DNA from: Enterococcus avium ATCC 14025
Lineage (GTDB): Bacteria; Bacillota; Bacilli; Lactobacillales; Enterococcaceae
Assembly (NCBI RefSeq): GCF_000406965.1
Contig: NZ_KE136357.1
Span: forward strand, 634,317-698,316
Direction of reading: 5' to 3'
Length of the DNA stretch: 64,000 bases
The notes below the pieces were generated by a model. That model ran no database searches. It had not been told where the DNA came from and saw only the letters and a program-made list of their open reading frames with translations. Positions within the stretch are counted from its first letter, which is position 1, and each line of letters starts with the position of its first letter. The translations under genes were made by a program, and so were the position numbers. This document shows positions 1 through 9,278 of this stretch, piece after piece.

Positions 1-354
1 CAGTTCCATGAGAATCGCCTGCTTCAGTTCCTTTGTTAGTTGATGATGTTCATCAACTAAGTCCGTTTTCGCAGAAAAGGTCCGTCCACAATCATGGCAG
101 AGAAAACGGGTACGTTTTAATTCTAAAATAGTCAACTTTTCTTTGACTTTCAACATCTGAGTGCGTGTCGTATAGGAACCGTTGCGGATAATACGAATCG
201 ATCCACAGTGTTCACAATGGGAAGGTGAGTCATCCAATCTCCCTTTAATAAACTGCGCTTGAACGCCTTTATATTCTTTTTCAATCAGCCATTCTTCATC
301 AAAAAATAAATGTTTATCTGTTAATCCGAGTAATTTTCTAGTATGATTATCCAT
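1..354 (-). CDS. ISL3-family transposase, N-terminal part (runs off the window)
   Basis: Reading leftward from an ATG at 354 gives 118 codons with no stop before the window edge. The protein starts MDNHTRKLLGLTDKHLFF and carries two CxxC pairs (CEHC and CHDC) spaced like the N-terminal zinc-binding region of ISL3 transposases, followed by a basic stretch. Complete ISL3 transposases are about 400-440 residues, so roughly three quarters lies outside. An AGGAG lies just upstream (revcomp of 361-367). The element sits downstream of an orphan riboswitch on the same strand. Family assignment is by recognition of the zinc-finger layout; the catalytic DDE domain is not visible. Confidence 0.8.
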   Translation of the reverse strand, partial: MDNHTRKLLGLTDKHLFFDEEWLIEKEYKGVQAQFIKGRLDDSPSHCEHCGSIRIIRNGSYTTRTQMLKVKEKLTILELKRTRFLCHDCGRTFSAKTDLVDEHHQLTKELKQAILMEL

Positions 355-440
355 TGAGAGACTCCTTTGGTAGGGTGACGTTTTGGTCGACTAAATTTTA
401 CCAAAAGTGAGTCTCTTTTTGAGTTGAAACGAAGAAAAAA

Positions 441-478
441 GTGTTAGTAGAAAATCGCCTTCGATTTTCCACCAACAC
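441..478 (-). terminator. Strong hairpin beside the ISL3 element
   Basis: A 17-bp stem (441-457 with 462-478, including two G-U type pairs) has a four-base loop and, on the minus strand, is followed by a T-run (complement of 435-440). It would stop transcription coming from the right before it enters the transposase. It may be part of the IS end or the terminator of the original locus; I could not place the IS inverted repeat with certainty. Confidence 0.6.
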
Positions 479-490
479 AAAATATTATAG

Positions 491-523
491 AACCAAAAAA
501 GTCAGTGCATTACAAATACACTG
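491..523 (-). terminator. Riboswitch expression-platform terminator
   Basis: The stem is CAGTG.AT pairing across 503-510 and 516-523, and the minus strand then runs into TTTTTT (complement of 495-500). It directly follows the conserved 3' end of the ykkC-like aptamer. Its left arm overlaps the aptamer's closing region (UUCAGUG), so aptamer folding and terminator folding could exclude each other. That would make it an ON switch, which is inference. Confidence 0.65.
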
Positions 524-646
524 AACCTTTCCCCTCGGATTTTTTATATCAATAGGTGCCTTTTACAGATTAGTAAAAGATGAAGCCCTCGGTCACAGTC
601 CTCATTAGAATGAGCGGAACCCTAGCTCCAGTTTTCCAGTTCATAA
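524..646 (-). ncRNA. ykkC-class riboswitch aptamer (guanidine-I or a sister subtype)
   Basis: On the minus strand the leader contains GCTAGGGTTCCG (revcomp of 614-625), then a small hairpin with GCTCATT/AATGAG arms, then GACCGAGGGC, then a hairpin CTTTTAC/GTAAAAG followed by GCACC. Next comes an A-rich strand leading into CCGAGGGGAAAGGTTC. The order and wording of these blocks match the Bacillus ykkC leader as I remember it. The ykkC family includes guanidine-I and the ppGpp, PRPP and nucleotide-diphosphate variants; I cannot decide the subtype by eye. The gene it should control is not present: the next thing downstream is the ISL3 transposase. Confidence 0.72.
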
Positions 647-649
647 GCA

Positions 650-679
650 ATCATACCATTTCTTGAAAGATTGACGCAA
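650..679 (-). promoter_or_regulatory. Promoter for the ykkC-like leader
   Basis: On the minus strand TTGCGT (674-679) and TATGAT (650-655) are separated by 18 bp. The predicted start falls just upstream of the aptamer, so the leader looks like an independently transcribed riboswitch rather than adhesin 3' UTR. Confidence 0.55.
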
Positions 680-910
680 TATCAACTTTAAGAAAGCTGT
701 CTTAACCTTTCTAATACGCTATTTCAAATTTTGCTGCGTAGGACGAATTCGGAGTCTATTCTTGACTATTCTAAGAGGCTGATCACGCTGTTCTCTATTT
801 GATAAAAGTTCTGAGATCGTTAAAATCGCTGCGCTTTTTGAAGTTAAAACATTTTATAAAAAATACTAGCTGAAGCTCATTTTTTTCGCATTTGATTAAC
901 TGCTTCAACA
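680..910. other. Non-coding gap between riboswitch promoter and adhesin terminator
   Basis: About 230 bp with stops in all frames and no recognisable repeat, RNA motif or gene remnant. Confidence 0.5.
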
Positions 911-949
911 AAAGACCTAAACAGCAAATACTTCACTGTTTAGGTCTTT
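911..949 (-). terminator. Terminator of the adhesin gene
   Basis: A perfect 14-bp stem (911-924 with 936-949) lies directly after the adhesin stop codon in the minus direction and is followed by a short T-rich stretch. Confidence 0.85.
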
Positions 950-953
950 AGTA

Positions 954-3900
954 TTACTCTTTTCTTCTATAATAAATGGTTCCAGCAATGATAAGAACCG
1001 CTACGCCAACCACCAAGTACCATGAATTGCGGGTATCATTGGTTTTCGGATAACTTCCTGTTGTTGTTCCTGAATCATGCTTAGAATTGTTTGCTTGATT
1101 TGACGATTTTGGTACATCAGCTGGTAGTAATTTCTTATTCACAAACTCTCCAACATTAACGATTGCTGGTTTATTTTCTTCAGCTGATTGAATCGTAAAT
1201 TGTCGTTTCTCTTTGTTGATTGTATAGCCAGCTGGAGCTTCTTTCTCCACAAAGTAATAGTCGCCAGGCGAAAGATTTTTTACTAAGAGTTGTCCATTTT
1301 TATCAGAAGTATACTCTCCGACTTGTTTTCCATCAGCGTGATACAAGCCAAAGACCGCTCCTGATAAGCGTTTCCCTTGATCAGAGACCTTTGTCATTTT
1401 GACGCTGCCCTGATAATTGATAAAGTCTTCAAGCGTGATGGTTTCAGGTTTCCCTGAAGCTTTGTCGCTGATTTCAAATGAAACGATCTTTTTGTTCAAG
1501 ATAAAATTCTTTGGTGCTTTAGTTTCAACGAGTTCATATTTCCCAGGAGCTAGTCCTGTCGCAAAAACTTTCCCTGTTTTATCTGAGATAAGCTTTTCAA
1601 CTGCTTTTCCTGATGCATTCATCACCGTTTGAACCTTGCCGTCTTCATCGCGAATCTCGAACTCCGCACCTTGGAGTGCCTTACCGGCTTCATCCTTCTT
1701 CAGCCATTCGATTGAGCCCTGATAATTGATAAAATCACCTAAATCAATTGGCTCTGGTTTTCCTGTTTGTTCGTGAATCTCAAATGGATGAGGTTTGGTG
1801 TCTAAGACATAACCCTCAGGTGCTTTGGTTTCAACAAGTACATATTTTTGCGAGGCTTTCCCCTCTAGGTCAATTCCTTTAAAGTAGATTTCACCGTTTT
1901 TATCAGTAACTACGGTTGTTGTAGATTGACCTTCTCGATTTGTGACAGAGACCGGATCTCCTGTTGGCTGATCCTGATCATCTGCCTTAAAGATTTGGTA
2001 TTCGGCCTCAGCTAAAGCTTCTTTTCCCTCGTTGATTTTCCGACCAAATACTTCTACTTGATAATTTTCAAAATCTAGATTGTCGATGATCGGGTTTTGA
2101 TCATCGTTTTCCTGAACCACAAAATAGATGGGTTGATCATTGACGATATATTCCGGTGCTGCTTTGGTTTCAACAAGCTTATAATTTCCGGCTCCAAGGT
2201 CTGAAATATCAAGAATCCCATTTTCTGGAGTGATCACTTTTCGTACATACTGCTCTTCGCCATCAACGATTCGGTAAAGCTCAAATTCTGCGCCTGCAAT
2301 CGAACCGCCCTCACCCACTTTTGTGATTTGCGCTTTTCCGCGGAAATTCTGGAAATCACCGACATCAATAATCGCTGGTTTTCCATCGGCAGCTTTAGGT
2401 ACTTCTACTTTGATCAAGGCTGGATTGATAACATAATCAGAGCCTTCAGTAACGGTTGGCGCTTTTGTTTCTTGATAATAGTACGTTCCCGGTGCCAAAT
2501 CCTCAAAAAGAACGTTGCCGTTTTTATCACTTTTAGCTGTTTTTACCGCGGTTTTCTTATCATCTTTGTAAAGAGTGAATTCTGCTCCAGATAAGCCTTC
2601 CCCATCGGTATTGCGTTTCGTTAATTGGACAGATCCTTTGTAGTTAATATAGTCAGCTAATTCAATGACTGGAGCCTTACCGTTATGCGACGATTTCACC
2701 GTAAACGTGACTTTCTTTTCATTTAAGAGATAGCCTTCTGGTGCTTTCGTTTCAACCAGCGTGTAATTTCCTGGCGCTAGGTGATCGACATGAACCTTTC
2801 CATCCTCACCTGATTTAATTGATTCTTTGTTTACTTTTTGATTCGCTTCATTGTATAAATCAAACTCAGCACCTGCAAGCGCCTTGCCTTCTTTATCTTT
2901 CTTCACAAATTCAACAGAACCTTGATAATTTACTAATTCTAAAGGAGAACCATTTGATTGTGTCGTCACTGTTTTGGGTTTTCCATGGACAACTTCATCT
3001 ATCGTAAAAGGGACTTCCTTATTGTTAAGAATATAGCCTTGTGGTGCTTTGGTTTCGACAAATTTATAGTCTCCTGGTGCAAGTCCTGTTATGATGACTT
3101 TTCCATCTGCTTGTGAGACCAAAGGCTGTGAATTCACTTTCTTGCCATTACTATCTAAAACATCAAACTCTGCGTCTTGCAGCGGGTTGCCTTCACTGTC
3201 CGTTTTGATTAATTCAGCAGAGCCTTGATAATTTTTATATTTCACATTGATCGTCGGGATTTGATGGTTACTGTTTCGATAGACCACGAAGGTCACGGGA
3301 TCATTATTCAGAATATAGCCATTGGGTGACTCAATCTCGGTAATCCGGTACAGTCCTAGCGGCAAACTATCAATTTCTAAAATTCCCTCACTATTTAAAC
3401 GGTCCGGATTCAATTCAACTGGTTCCCAAAGCGCGTGATTCGGCATCAAATTGCTAAAATGTTCTAGTTTAAAGCGAGCACCTTCTTGAATATCTCCACC
3501 AAATTTGATGGGATTTCCGTCAGCGTCGGTCTTTTGCAGGATGACTTTGTTGCGCTCATTCGGAATCGTCATCACTCCGGCATTTTCAGTTGAAGTACTG
3601 TCATCAATGGTGATTCTTCGACCTTCCGTTAAATCGGTTGAGATCGTAAAGCCTTTCGGTGCAGCTGTTTCAATCAATAAATACTCACCATAAGGAAGAT
3701 TCCCAAAAATAAGCTGTCCATTTTCATCAACTTCACCTTTACGCAACAATTGAGTTTTTGAGGTATTCCAAAGTTCAAACTTAGCCCCTGCTAAAGGTGT
3801 TTTTCCGTCTGCTTCTGTCTTTTGGATCACCAGCTTGCCTTTTTTACCAGACGCTGAACCGCCACTATGATTCAGTTCTACCGTGACATCTTCGCCATCA

Positions 3901-6900
3901 CCACCAGAAACAGTCTGCTCATTGTCGCCTGTTACCGTAATTTTGTTTGAAACAGTTTCTTTACTTCCTTCAGAAGAGGAGGTGATATAGCTGCGGTATT
4001 CTAGCTGATAAGCGGTATCGATTTTGTCATTCAGCTTGATCGTCATCGTTTGTTTGCCAGTGACATTATCTGTGGTGATTTCTACGGTGTAATCCTTGTT
4101 TAATTTCAACGGTTTATCATAATTTGGCGTAATGGTGCCATCTTCTGCGACGGTTGTTTCGTATAATTGGATGGAATCTTGATCAATCACCTGATTATCA
4201 GAGGGTTCATCTTTGATCACCACATGATCAAGTGTTGATTGAGAAGGATTGATCACTGCATGCCAATTGACATAATCAGGGTTTCCACTATCCTGTTCGC
4301 CGGTTTTTTGTGCATACTTCCCACCATATTTCACGCTGACCTCTCCGGTGACATCACGATCATCGTCATTGTTTTCATAATGTGCGACATTGGTGTATTG
4401 ATTCGATCCTTCGACGATTTTCCCTTCTACAGAGGTGTCAAATTCGATTAAATACGTTTCGTCTGAACCTTCAGGAAAATCAATTTGCAGCAGCTGATCA
4501 TTGGAAGTGCTAGGTTCAATAATCTTCTTCATCTCATCATTTACGACTTCTTCAGGCTGCTTCTTCGTAACGGTGCCATCTTTCTTGACCTCAGCCTTGT
4601 AAATCTTCAACGAACCATCGACGTAATCTTGATTTTCTTTTATCTTATCCTGCATCTGTGCGTGCGTCAGGATATTATGACTGAGATTCACTACAATCGT
4701 CCAAGTAATATGCTTCGTTTGAGCATTATAGATCCCACTTTTTTGAGCGTTTAATTGGAATGGATCATGAGGTTTGAAGTCTTTGTCGTCATCAGAAGTA
4801 TGCTTCCCGCCATTTTCATCTTCCCAATCAGCCTGCATTTTATTTTTAAAATGATCTAACTCAGGATTATTTGGGTCCAATAAACTCACATCAAAATTCG
4901 TCCGATAGTTGATTTCTAATTCGGACTCCGTTGGATTGTAATCTCCTTTAAAAACGACTTTAAAGCCCATCTCATTCTTTCCTGAGCTATCACTTAATAA
5001 CTCAAGATCATAATCTTGTCCTGGTACCAATACACGATTCTTCGTTACATCACGAATTTCAAAATCCGGCTTTAGATCTTCTTTGATCGCCATTGATAGG
5101 CCGGGTATTGGAGAATAGGTGTCAGTTAATACTAGGTTTTCCATGTAATAGTGATTCTTATTGACATTAATCTTCCAGCCAACTTTTTTGTCCGCGTAAT
5201 CGATATCTGTAATATTTTTGATCACGTTTTGTTGCTGCGCCGTTCCTTTGTCACCGTCTGTTTGTCCCGTGCCCGTTGTTACATTATTTGTTACTTGAGT
5301 AGGATCGGAGACAATGCTGTTCACCATGGTTTTGTACTCGACTCGCACCGCTCCGTCGACATCATTTAAAAATTTAATGACAAACCCTTCACCATCAGGA
5401 TTGGGCTCCAAAACATAATCTTTTCCTTCAACTAAAGCTTCTCCCTTAACTTCATTTCCTTTTTTATCGAAGGTGATTGGATAAAGCTTGATTGAATCGT
5501 CGATAAGGTCCATATTTTTACTGATGGTGTCCGTAATGATGGCGTCACCTTTAGCAATATTCTTCTCGTCATAGTTGTATTTGATCGCCCAGCTGAATTC
5601 CTGATTATTGGGATCATAGCCGACCATATTTTTTTCAACTGGTTTCCCAAATGTGTTTGTCACTGTTGCTTTGGCATCAATTCCGTCCTCGTCATTTTTA
5701 TCAGTCAACTGTGCGACGTTAGTAAAGCTGACTTTCCCGCCATTCTCTGGCTTCGCTGAATCCTTGATATCTGTTTGATAAACTAAACGATAGGCTTTGT
5801 TGGTCTCACCTAAAATCGTGACATTACCATTTTTATCAACAGTATAATCATCTGGACTAAGTTCTCGACCTACTTCTTTGATGGTTCCGTCGAGATTCAT
5901 TTCTAATTCCATTACTTTTACAGATTTATAGTCAATTCCTTCAGGCCATTTTTCCGTAATCTTCGGATCTTCTAAATGGTTCATAGATTGATTAAAGTCG
6001 ACCGTCCATTCAATACTGCTAGGATTTGGTGTCCGATCAAAGTGGCCTTGCTTGTCAATGGATTGCTCCGTATCAGGACGGATTTCAACATTGACAGGCG
6101 GCAAATCATCCTCCACCGGATAGTGAATGGTGATATCTCCAGGACCATCAATATGCTCTTTTTTGAATTCCGTATCAAAGTAAAAGCTGCCGTTAATATC
6201 ACTTTGATTTTTTACCTCTTCCGTAAATTCAAAACGAATATTTCCGTCTTGATCAATGGTGTATTTGGCGTAAACTTCGCCTGCTTCGTTTTTCAGCTCA
6301 CCGACTTGTGCCTGCTTAGGCTTCAGTTCTTCAGGTAATTTGAAATCAAAGTAATCGCCTGGTTCGATTTGCTGACGCACATCTTCTGGGATATTCCAGG
6401 TATAAAACGCCCGAACGGTTGTGTTAGATGTAACCGACGGGGTGACAACATTGCCATCCTTATCCAAATAAACTAAATTCGAGCTAGTCAAAATCGTTCC
6501 TCCACCATTCGGAAAATACTCTCGAATATCGGTAGGGCCGTCAGCCCGCGGCTTAGTTTTTTCAATTGCTTCTGACTGAGTGGCTTCTGTTGTCGCTGCT
6601 GTTGCTGATTCAGTCGCTTTCGTTGGTTCTTTCGATGAATCAGGCTCTGTGTTTTCTGTTTTGCCAGTTTCTGAAGAGCTCGTTGTTATTTCGTTTGAAC
6701 TCGCTGATTCAGATGTAGTCGCTTGTTCAAACGTATAGGTAAGCTGCTGTTGCTTATAAGAAATATCCAAGGAAGATAGCCCTTTTATATCCTTAAGATC
6801 TACATGAATGGTTCCTACTCCAGCAACATCCCCTGGAATAATAAGCTCTTGATTGTTCTCTACTTTTAACGCTATTGATTTTCCAGCTATTTCTATAGTC

Positions 6901-7127
6901 GCTTGCTGAATCACTGGTTGAGAGAGCTGAACTCTGCGATCTTCTTGCCCCTCTTCTAATGTAAGCTGAACGTTAAGTTGATTCGCATTCTGTCCTTCCG
7001 AAACATTTTCAAGCTTTATTGCAGGTTTATCCTCGGCAAACACTGTCAAAGGAGTCAGTGAGTTGATCAAAATTAACAAGGTCATTAAGCCATATATTAA
7101 TTGGTCAATTATTTTTTTTCGCTTCAT
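954..7127 (-). CDS. Giant sortase-anchored adhesin, collagen-binding-like domains plus nine Cna_B repeats
   Basis: A secreted wall-anchored surface protein of 2057 residues. A GTG six bases further upstream would put the AGAGG site too close, so the ATG at 7127, seven bases after AGAGG, is chosen. It has a signal peptide (about 1-32, cut after VFA), a Ser/Thr/Glu-rich linker (about 135-195), about five collagen-binding-like beta modules (about 360-1090), then nine Cna_B/SpaA domains (about 1098-1995). Most Cna_B units open GSxxxxKxD and close LVETKAPxGY; the Lys and Glu are the usual isopeptide partners. The end has YPKTN, a hydrophobic helix and YYRRKE. YPKTN is an unusual LPxTG variant. No sortase or other pilin gene is nearby, so a single-chain adhesin is more likely than a pilus subunit. 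The ligand is unknown. It is followed by a clear terminator and preceded by a Mga-like gene. Confidence 0.93.
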   Translation of the reverse strand: MKRKKIIDQLIYGLMTLLILINSLTPLTVFAEDKPAIKLENVSEGQNANQLNVQLTLEEGQEDRRVQLSQPVIQQATIEIAGKSIALKVENNQELIIPGDVAGVGTIHVDLKDIKGLSSLDISYKQQQLTYTFEQATTSESASSNEITTSSSETGKTENTEPDSSKEPTKATESATAATTEATQSEAIEKTKPRADGPTDIREYFPNGGGTILTSSNLVYLDKDGNVVTPSVTSNTTVRAFYTWNIPEDVRQQIEPGDYFDFKLPEELKPKQAQVGELKNEAGEVYAKYTIDQDGNIRFEFTEEVKNQSDINGSFYFDTEFKKEHIDGPGDITIHYPVEDDLPPVNVEIRPDTEQSIDKQGHFDRTPNPSSIEWTVDFNQSMNHLEDPKITEKWPEGIDYKSVKVMELEMNLDGTIKEVGRELSPDDYTVDKNGNVTILGETNKAYRLVYQTDIKDSAKPENGGKVSFTNVAQLTDKNDEDGIDAKATVTNTFGKPVEKNMVGYDPNNQEFSWAIKYNYDEKNIAKGDAIITDTISKNMDLIDDSIKLYPITFDKKGNEVKGEALVEGKDYVLEPNPDGEGFVIKFLNDVDGAVRVEYKTMVNSIVSDPTQVTNNVTTGTGQTDGDKGTAQQQNVIKNITDIDYADKKVGWKINVNKNHYYMENLVLTDTYSPIPGLSMAIKEDLKPDFEIRDVTKNRVLVPGQDYDLELLSDSSGKNEMGFKVVFKGDYNPTESELEINYRTNFDVSLLDPNNPELDHFKNKMQADWEDENGGKHTSDDDKDFKPHDPFQLNAQKSGIYNAQTKHITWTIVVNLSHNILTHAQMQDKIKENQDYVDGSLKIYKAEVKKDGTVTKKQPEEVVNDEMKKIIEPSTSNDQLLQIDFPEGSDETYLIEFDTSVEGKIVEGSNQYTNVAHYENNDDDRDVTGEVSVKYGGKYAQKTGEQDSGNPDYVNWHAVINPSQSTLDHVVIKDEPSDNQVIDQDSIQLYETTVAEDGTITPNYDKPLKLNKDYTVEITTDNVTGKQTMTIKLNDKIDTAYQLEYRSYITSSSEGSKETVSNKITVTGDNEQTVSGGDGEDVTVELNHSGGSASGKKGKLVIQKTEADGKTPLAGAKFELWNTSKTQLLRKGEVDENGQLIFGNLPYGEYLLIETAAPKGFTISTDLTEGRRITIDDSTSTENAGVMTIPNERNKVILQKTDADGNPIKFGGDIQEGARFKLEHFSNLMPNHALWEPVELNPDRLNSEGILEIDSLPLGLYRITEIESPNGYILNNDPVTFVVYRNSNHQIPTINVKYKNYQGSAELIKTDSEGNPLQDAEFDVLDSNGKKVNSQPLVSQADGKVIITGLAPGDYKFVETKAPQGYILNNKEVPFTIDEVVHGKPKTVTTQSNGSPLELVNYQGSVEFVKKDKEGKALAGAEFDLYNEANQKVNKESIKSGEDGKVHVDHLAPGNYTLVETKAPEGYLLNEKKVTFTVKSSHNGKAPVIELADYINYKGSVQLTKRNTDGEGLSGAEFTLYKDDKKTAVKTAKSDKNGNVLFEDLAPGTYYYQETKAPTVTEGSDYVINPALIKVEVPKAADGKPAIIDVGDFQNFRGKAQITKVGEGGSIAGAEFELYRIVDGEEQYVRKVITPENGILDISDLGAGNYKLVETKAAPEYIVNDQPIYFVVQENDDQNPIIDNLDFENYQVEVFGRKINEGKEALAEAEYQIFKADDQDQPTGDPVSVTNREGQSTTTVVTDKNGEIYFKGIDLEGKASQKYVLVETKAPEGYVLDTKPHPFEIHEQTGKPEPIDLGDFINYQGSIEWLKKDEAGKALQGAEFEIRDEDGKVQTVMNASGKAVEKLISDKTGKVFATGLAPGKYELVETKAPKNFILNKKIVSFEISDKASGKPETITLEDFINYQGSVKMTKVSDQGKRLSGAVFGLYHADGKQVGEYTSDKNGQLLVKNLSPGDYYFVEKEAPAGYTINKEKRQFTIQSAEENKPAIVNVGEFVNKKLLPADVPKSSNQANNSKHDSGTTTGSYPKTNDTRNSWYLVVGVAVLIIAGTIYYRRKE

Positions 7128-7169
7128 TTTCACACCTCTTACTTCAAATTTCTTAAACTGCCATTTCTA

Positions 7170-7175
7170 TTTATA
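7170..7175 (-). promoter_or_regulatory. Possible -10 box of the adhesin promoter
   Basis: TATAAA on the minus strand, about 40 bp before the adhesin start. I see no -35 box at the proper distance, which would fit dependence on an activator such as the adjacent Mga-like protein. Weak evidence. Confidence 0.3.
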
Positions 7176-7235
7176 GCAGATTATTTTTTCAGAATTTTTC
7201 AAAAATGAAGCTTTCATAGAACACTTTTTGAGAGA

Positions 7236-8768
7236 CTAAATTTTTTGTTTTTCCTTTGAAATCAAATCTAAAACCTGTGTTAAACGATTTAGATCATTGA
7301 GCTCCAAACGTCTGCCAATAACTACTAGCTGAGCTTGTGGATAAACCTTTTTTAAATCTTTAAAGGTACCTGTAGTCAGTAAAATATCCACTTCTTTCGT
7401 GTTAGCTGAAAAAACATCAATAAATGTCACATTGTACAAATAGTTAAAGTGTCCTTGCAGCTGTTCGATGTAATTTTTGGTCATCAGATTGGGCATATCG
7501 CTTTCGACTAAAACGGTAATGGGCACTTCATATTTACACGGGTTTTCCAAGTATAAAGCATTTTTCAGATAAGGAATCATTAAAAAAGCGACTTCTAAAA
7601 AGATTGGATTTTTTGATTCTGCATACAATTCTTCAATAAATCGGCGCATTTTTTCTGTCATTCGCGGATAGCGTTTTTGGAAAATTGCTTTGTACGTATT
7701 CCCTGTCATGTCGGTATTGAAGCCTTTAAAATATTGCGCAAAAAAATGACTGCTTAGTATATAATTTCGGAAGCGTAAAAATTCTGCTTCTTTAATAGGA
7801 AAGAACTCTTCCTGAAATCTTCTAATCATCAAATCCGTCGCTGAAAAAATTGGGGTATGCTGCTGAGCCTGCTGTTGATACAAAACATTGATTAATGGTT
7901 CCTTAAAAACATCGATCGTTTTAGACATGGCTAACCAAACGAGGAAAAAGAAAGGAATCTCAGAATGCTTCGTGTTGATTACACCTTGAGATGAACTAAG
8001 CTGCTTTTCAAAAATAGGATACAACGTATTGGAGGTAATCCTCTTTTCTAATTCTGTAGGCATTTGGAGAATATTACCCTTACGAGTACGAATGACCGCT
8101 TCTGCAAAAATATAAGCCAGCTGCTTTTTATAGGCATAAGGAATATTGGGATAAACGGTAAATTCACTATCCAAGATTTCTTCAACATATCCCTCAAGCA
8201 ATTGCTCATTGATAAAGGGAAAGGGCCAACTGCTTCCACGATAAATACTCCAGAAAAAAATCACCATGATCATGCGAATCTGATATTCTTCTCCCTCCAA
8301 CTGAAAAGTATCACGACTAATTTTAACCTTATAACGAGATAACATCCGGCGAACCTTCGCTAAATCTCTTCTCACTGTCGATTCACTGGTAAAGTGGGCA
8401 AGCGCATAATGGCGCACACTTTGAAACTCATCCAAAATCAATGTTTTTAAAAGAACGACTGTGGGACATTCCTGCACGATTTTAGTTACTAAGTTATATA
8501 CATCTGCATCTATTGCAACCGTCAGACGAACCCCTTTTCCTTTTGATAATTGCAAAGAAAATTTATCTGAATGAAGGTCAGCAATTTTTTCAGCTAAACT
8601 ATTCATTATGCCTAGCGTGGTTCGTTTACTTAAACCTAAAGCATCACTTAGCCACTCTCGTGTTACCCAATAGCCATTTTTCTCATTCAATAATAAAATC
8701 ATTCGCCGCTGAAGAAAGGTCTCTCGATCAAATAGCTCTTCAAAGTAATCTTTTTGTGTTGTTGGCAT
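7236..8768 (-). CDS. Mga/EbpR-like transcriptional regulator
   Basis: 510 residues, the usual length of Mga/AtxA regulators. An N-terminal winged HTH (about 15-65) is followed by a second Mga-type HTH region (about 80-170), a long helical PRD-like middle, and a C-terminal EIIB-like fold (about 400-500, with a run of beta strands such as ITVLVES and VDILLTTGTF). In enterococci, EbpR of this family activates the pilus operon next to it. By analogy this gene probably controls the adhesin 100 bp downstream on the same strand. It has no terminator between it and the adhesin, so read-through is also possible. Assignment to the family is firm; the target is inferred from position. Confidence 0.85.
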   Translation of the reverse strand: MPTTQKDYFEELFDRETFLQRRMILLLNEKNGYWVTREWLSDALGLSKRTTLGIMNSLAEKIADLHSDKFSLQLSKGKGVRLTVAIDADVYNLVTKIVQECPTVVLLKTLILDEFQSVRHYALAHFTSESTVRRDLAKVRRMLSRYKVKISRDTFQLEGEEYQIRMIMVIFFWSIYRGSSWPFPFINEQLLEGYVEEILDSEFTVYPNIPYAYKKQLAYIFAEAVIRTRKGNILQMPTELEKRITSNTLYPIFEKQLSSSQGVINTKHSEIPFFFLVWLAMSKTIDVFKEPLINVLYQQQAQQHTPIFSATDLMIRRFQEEFFPIKEAEFLRFRNYILSSHFFAQYFKGFNTDMTGNTYKAIFQKRYPRMTEKMRRFIEELYAESKNPIFLEVAFLMIPYLKNALYLENPCKYEVPITVLVESDMPNLMTKNYIEQLQGHFNYLYNVTFIDVFSANTKEVDILLTTGTFKDLKKVYPQAQLVVIGRRLELNDLNRLTQVLDLISKEKQKI

Positions 8769-8843
8769 CTTTATCCCTCTTTTTTTAAAGAATCATCTAT
8801 TTTAGAATAAGCAAAAAGTTAAAAAAAGAGTATTACAACGCTC

Positions 8844-8875
8844 AAAAAAAATCACGGATTACTCCGCGATTTTTT
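8844..8875 (-). terminator. Terminator of the VOC-family gene
   Basis: The stem AAAATCRCGGA/TCCGYGATTTT is flanked by A- and T-runs and overlaps the end of the gene at 8877. It would work leftward and probably also for anything entering from the other side. Confidence 0.8.
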
Positions 8876-8876
8876 G

Positions 8877-9278
8877 TTAAGGCATGTTCATCCATACTGG
8901 TTCAAATTGATTACCGTCCAAATCGGTGACTTCCAAACTAAACATTTGATCCTCCGGCATGTTCATATCCACCGAGAAATAGTCTCCACCATTGGCCTTT
9001 GCTGCTTCCGCAATTTTTTTCACTACATCAGGACTCTCTACAGAAAAAGCGGTTAACGTACTGCTTTCTTTTTCAGTGTCTGCGATCCTTTTATTTTTCA
9101 AGAACAGATTATAAAAATCATATTCTAGTAGCATAATCCAAAATGTATCATCCCACATCATCGAACTGGACTGCTCATTAGAAAACTCCACATTCTTCTT
9201 AAATCCTAGTTTCTCATAAAATTCGGTCGAAGCTTGCACATCTTTCACTGGGTAATTGGTAAATACCATTGCTGCCAT
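8877..9278 (-). CDS. VOC-family (glyoxalase/bleomycin-resistance fold) protein
   Basis: 133 residues starting MAAMVFTNYPVKDVQAS. The ATG at 9278 lies eight bases after AAAGGAG; an upstream in-frame ATG at 9314 has no such site. The pattern NYPVKDVQASTEFYEKLGF, a central variable part, and the ending DLDGNQFEPVWM are typical of one-module VOC proteins annotated as extradiol dioxygenase-like or glyoxalase-like. These are metal-dependent lyases, isomerases or antibiotic-binding proteins, and no substrate can be read from the sequence. It stands alone between the Mga gene and the PTS regulator, with its own terminator. Confidence 0.82.
   Translation of the reverse strand: MAAMVFTNYPVKDVQASTEFYEKLGFKKNVEFSNEQSSSMMWDDTFWIMLLEYDFYNLFLKNKRIADTEKESSTLTAFSVESPDVVKKIAEAAKANGGDYFSVDMNMPEDQMFSLEVTDLDGNQFEPVWMNMP

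Noticed and set aside
1098-3845. Repeats in the adhesin as a CRISPR or DNA tandem array
   Set aside because: The units are about 270-300 bp protein domains (Cna_B) that differ at many bases; there are no spacers.
5976-6338. 120-residue plus-strand frame inside the adhesin gene
   Set aside because: It is a shadow of the highly biased adhesin coding sequence, with no RBS and no known domain.
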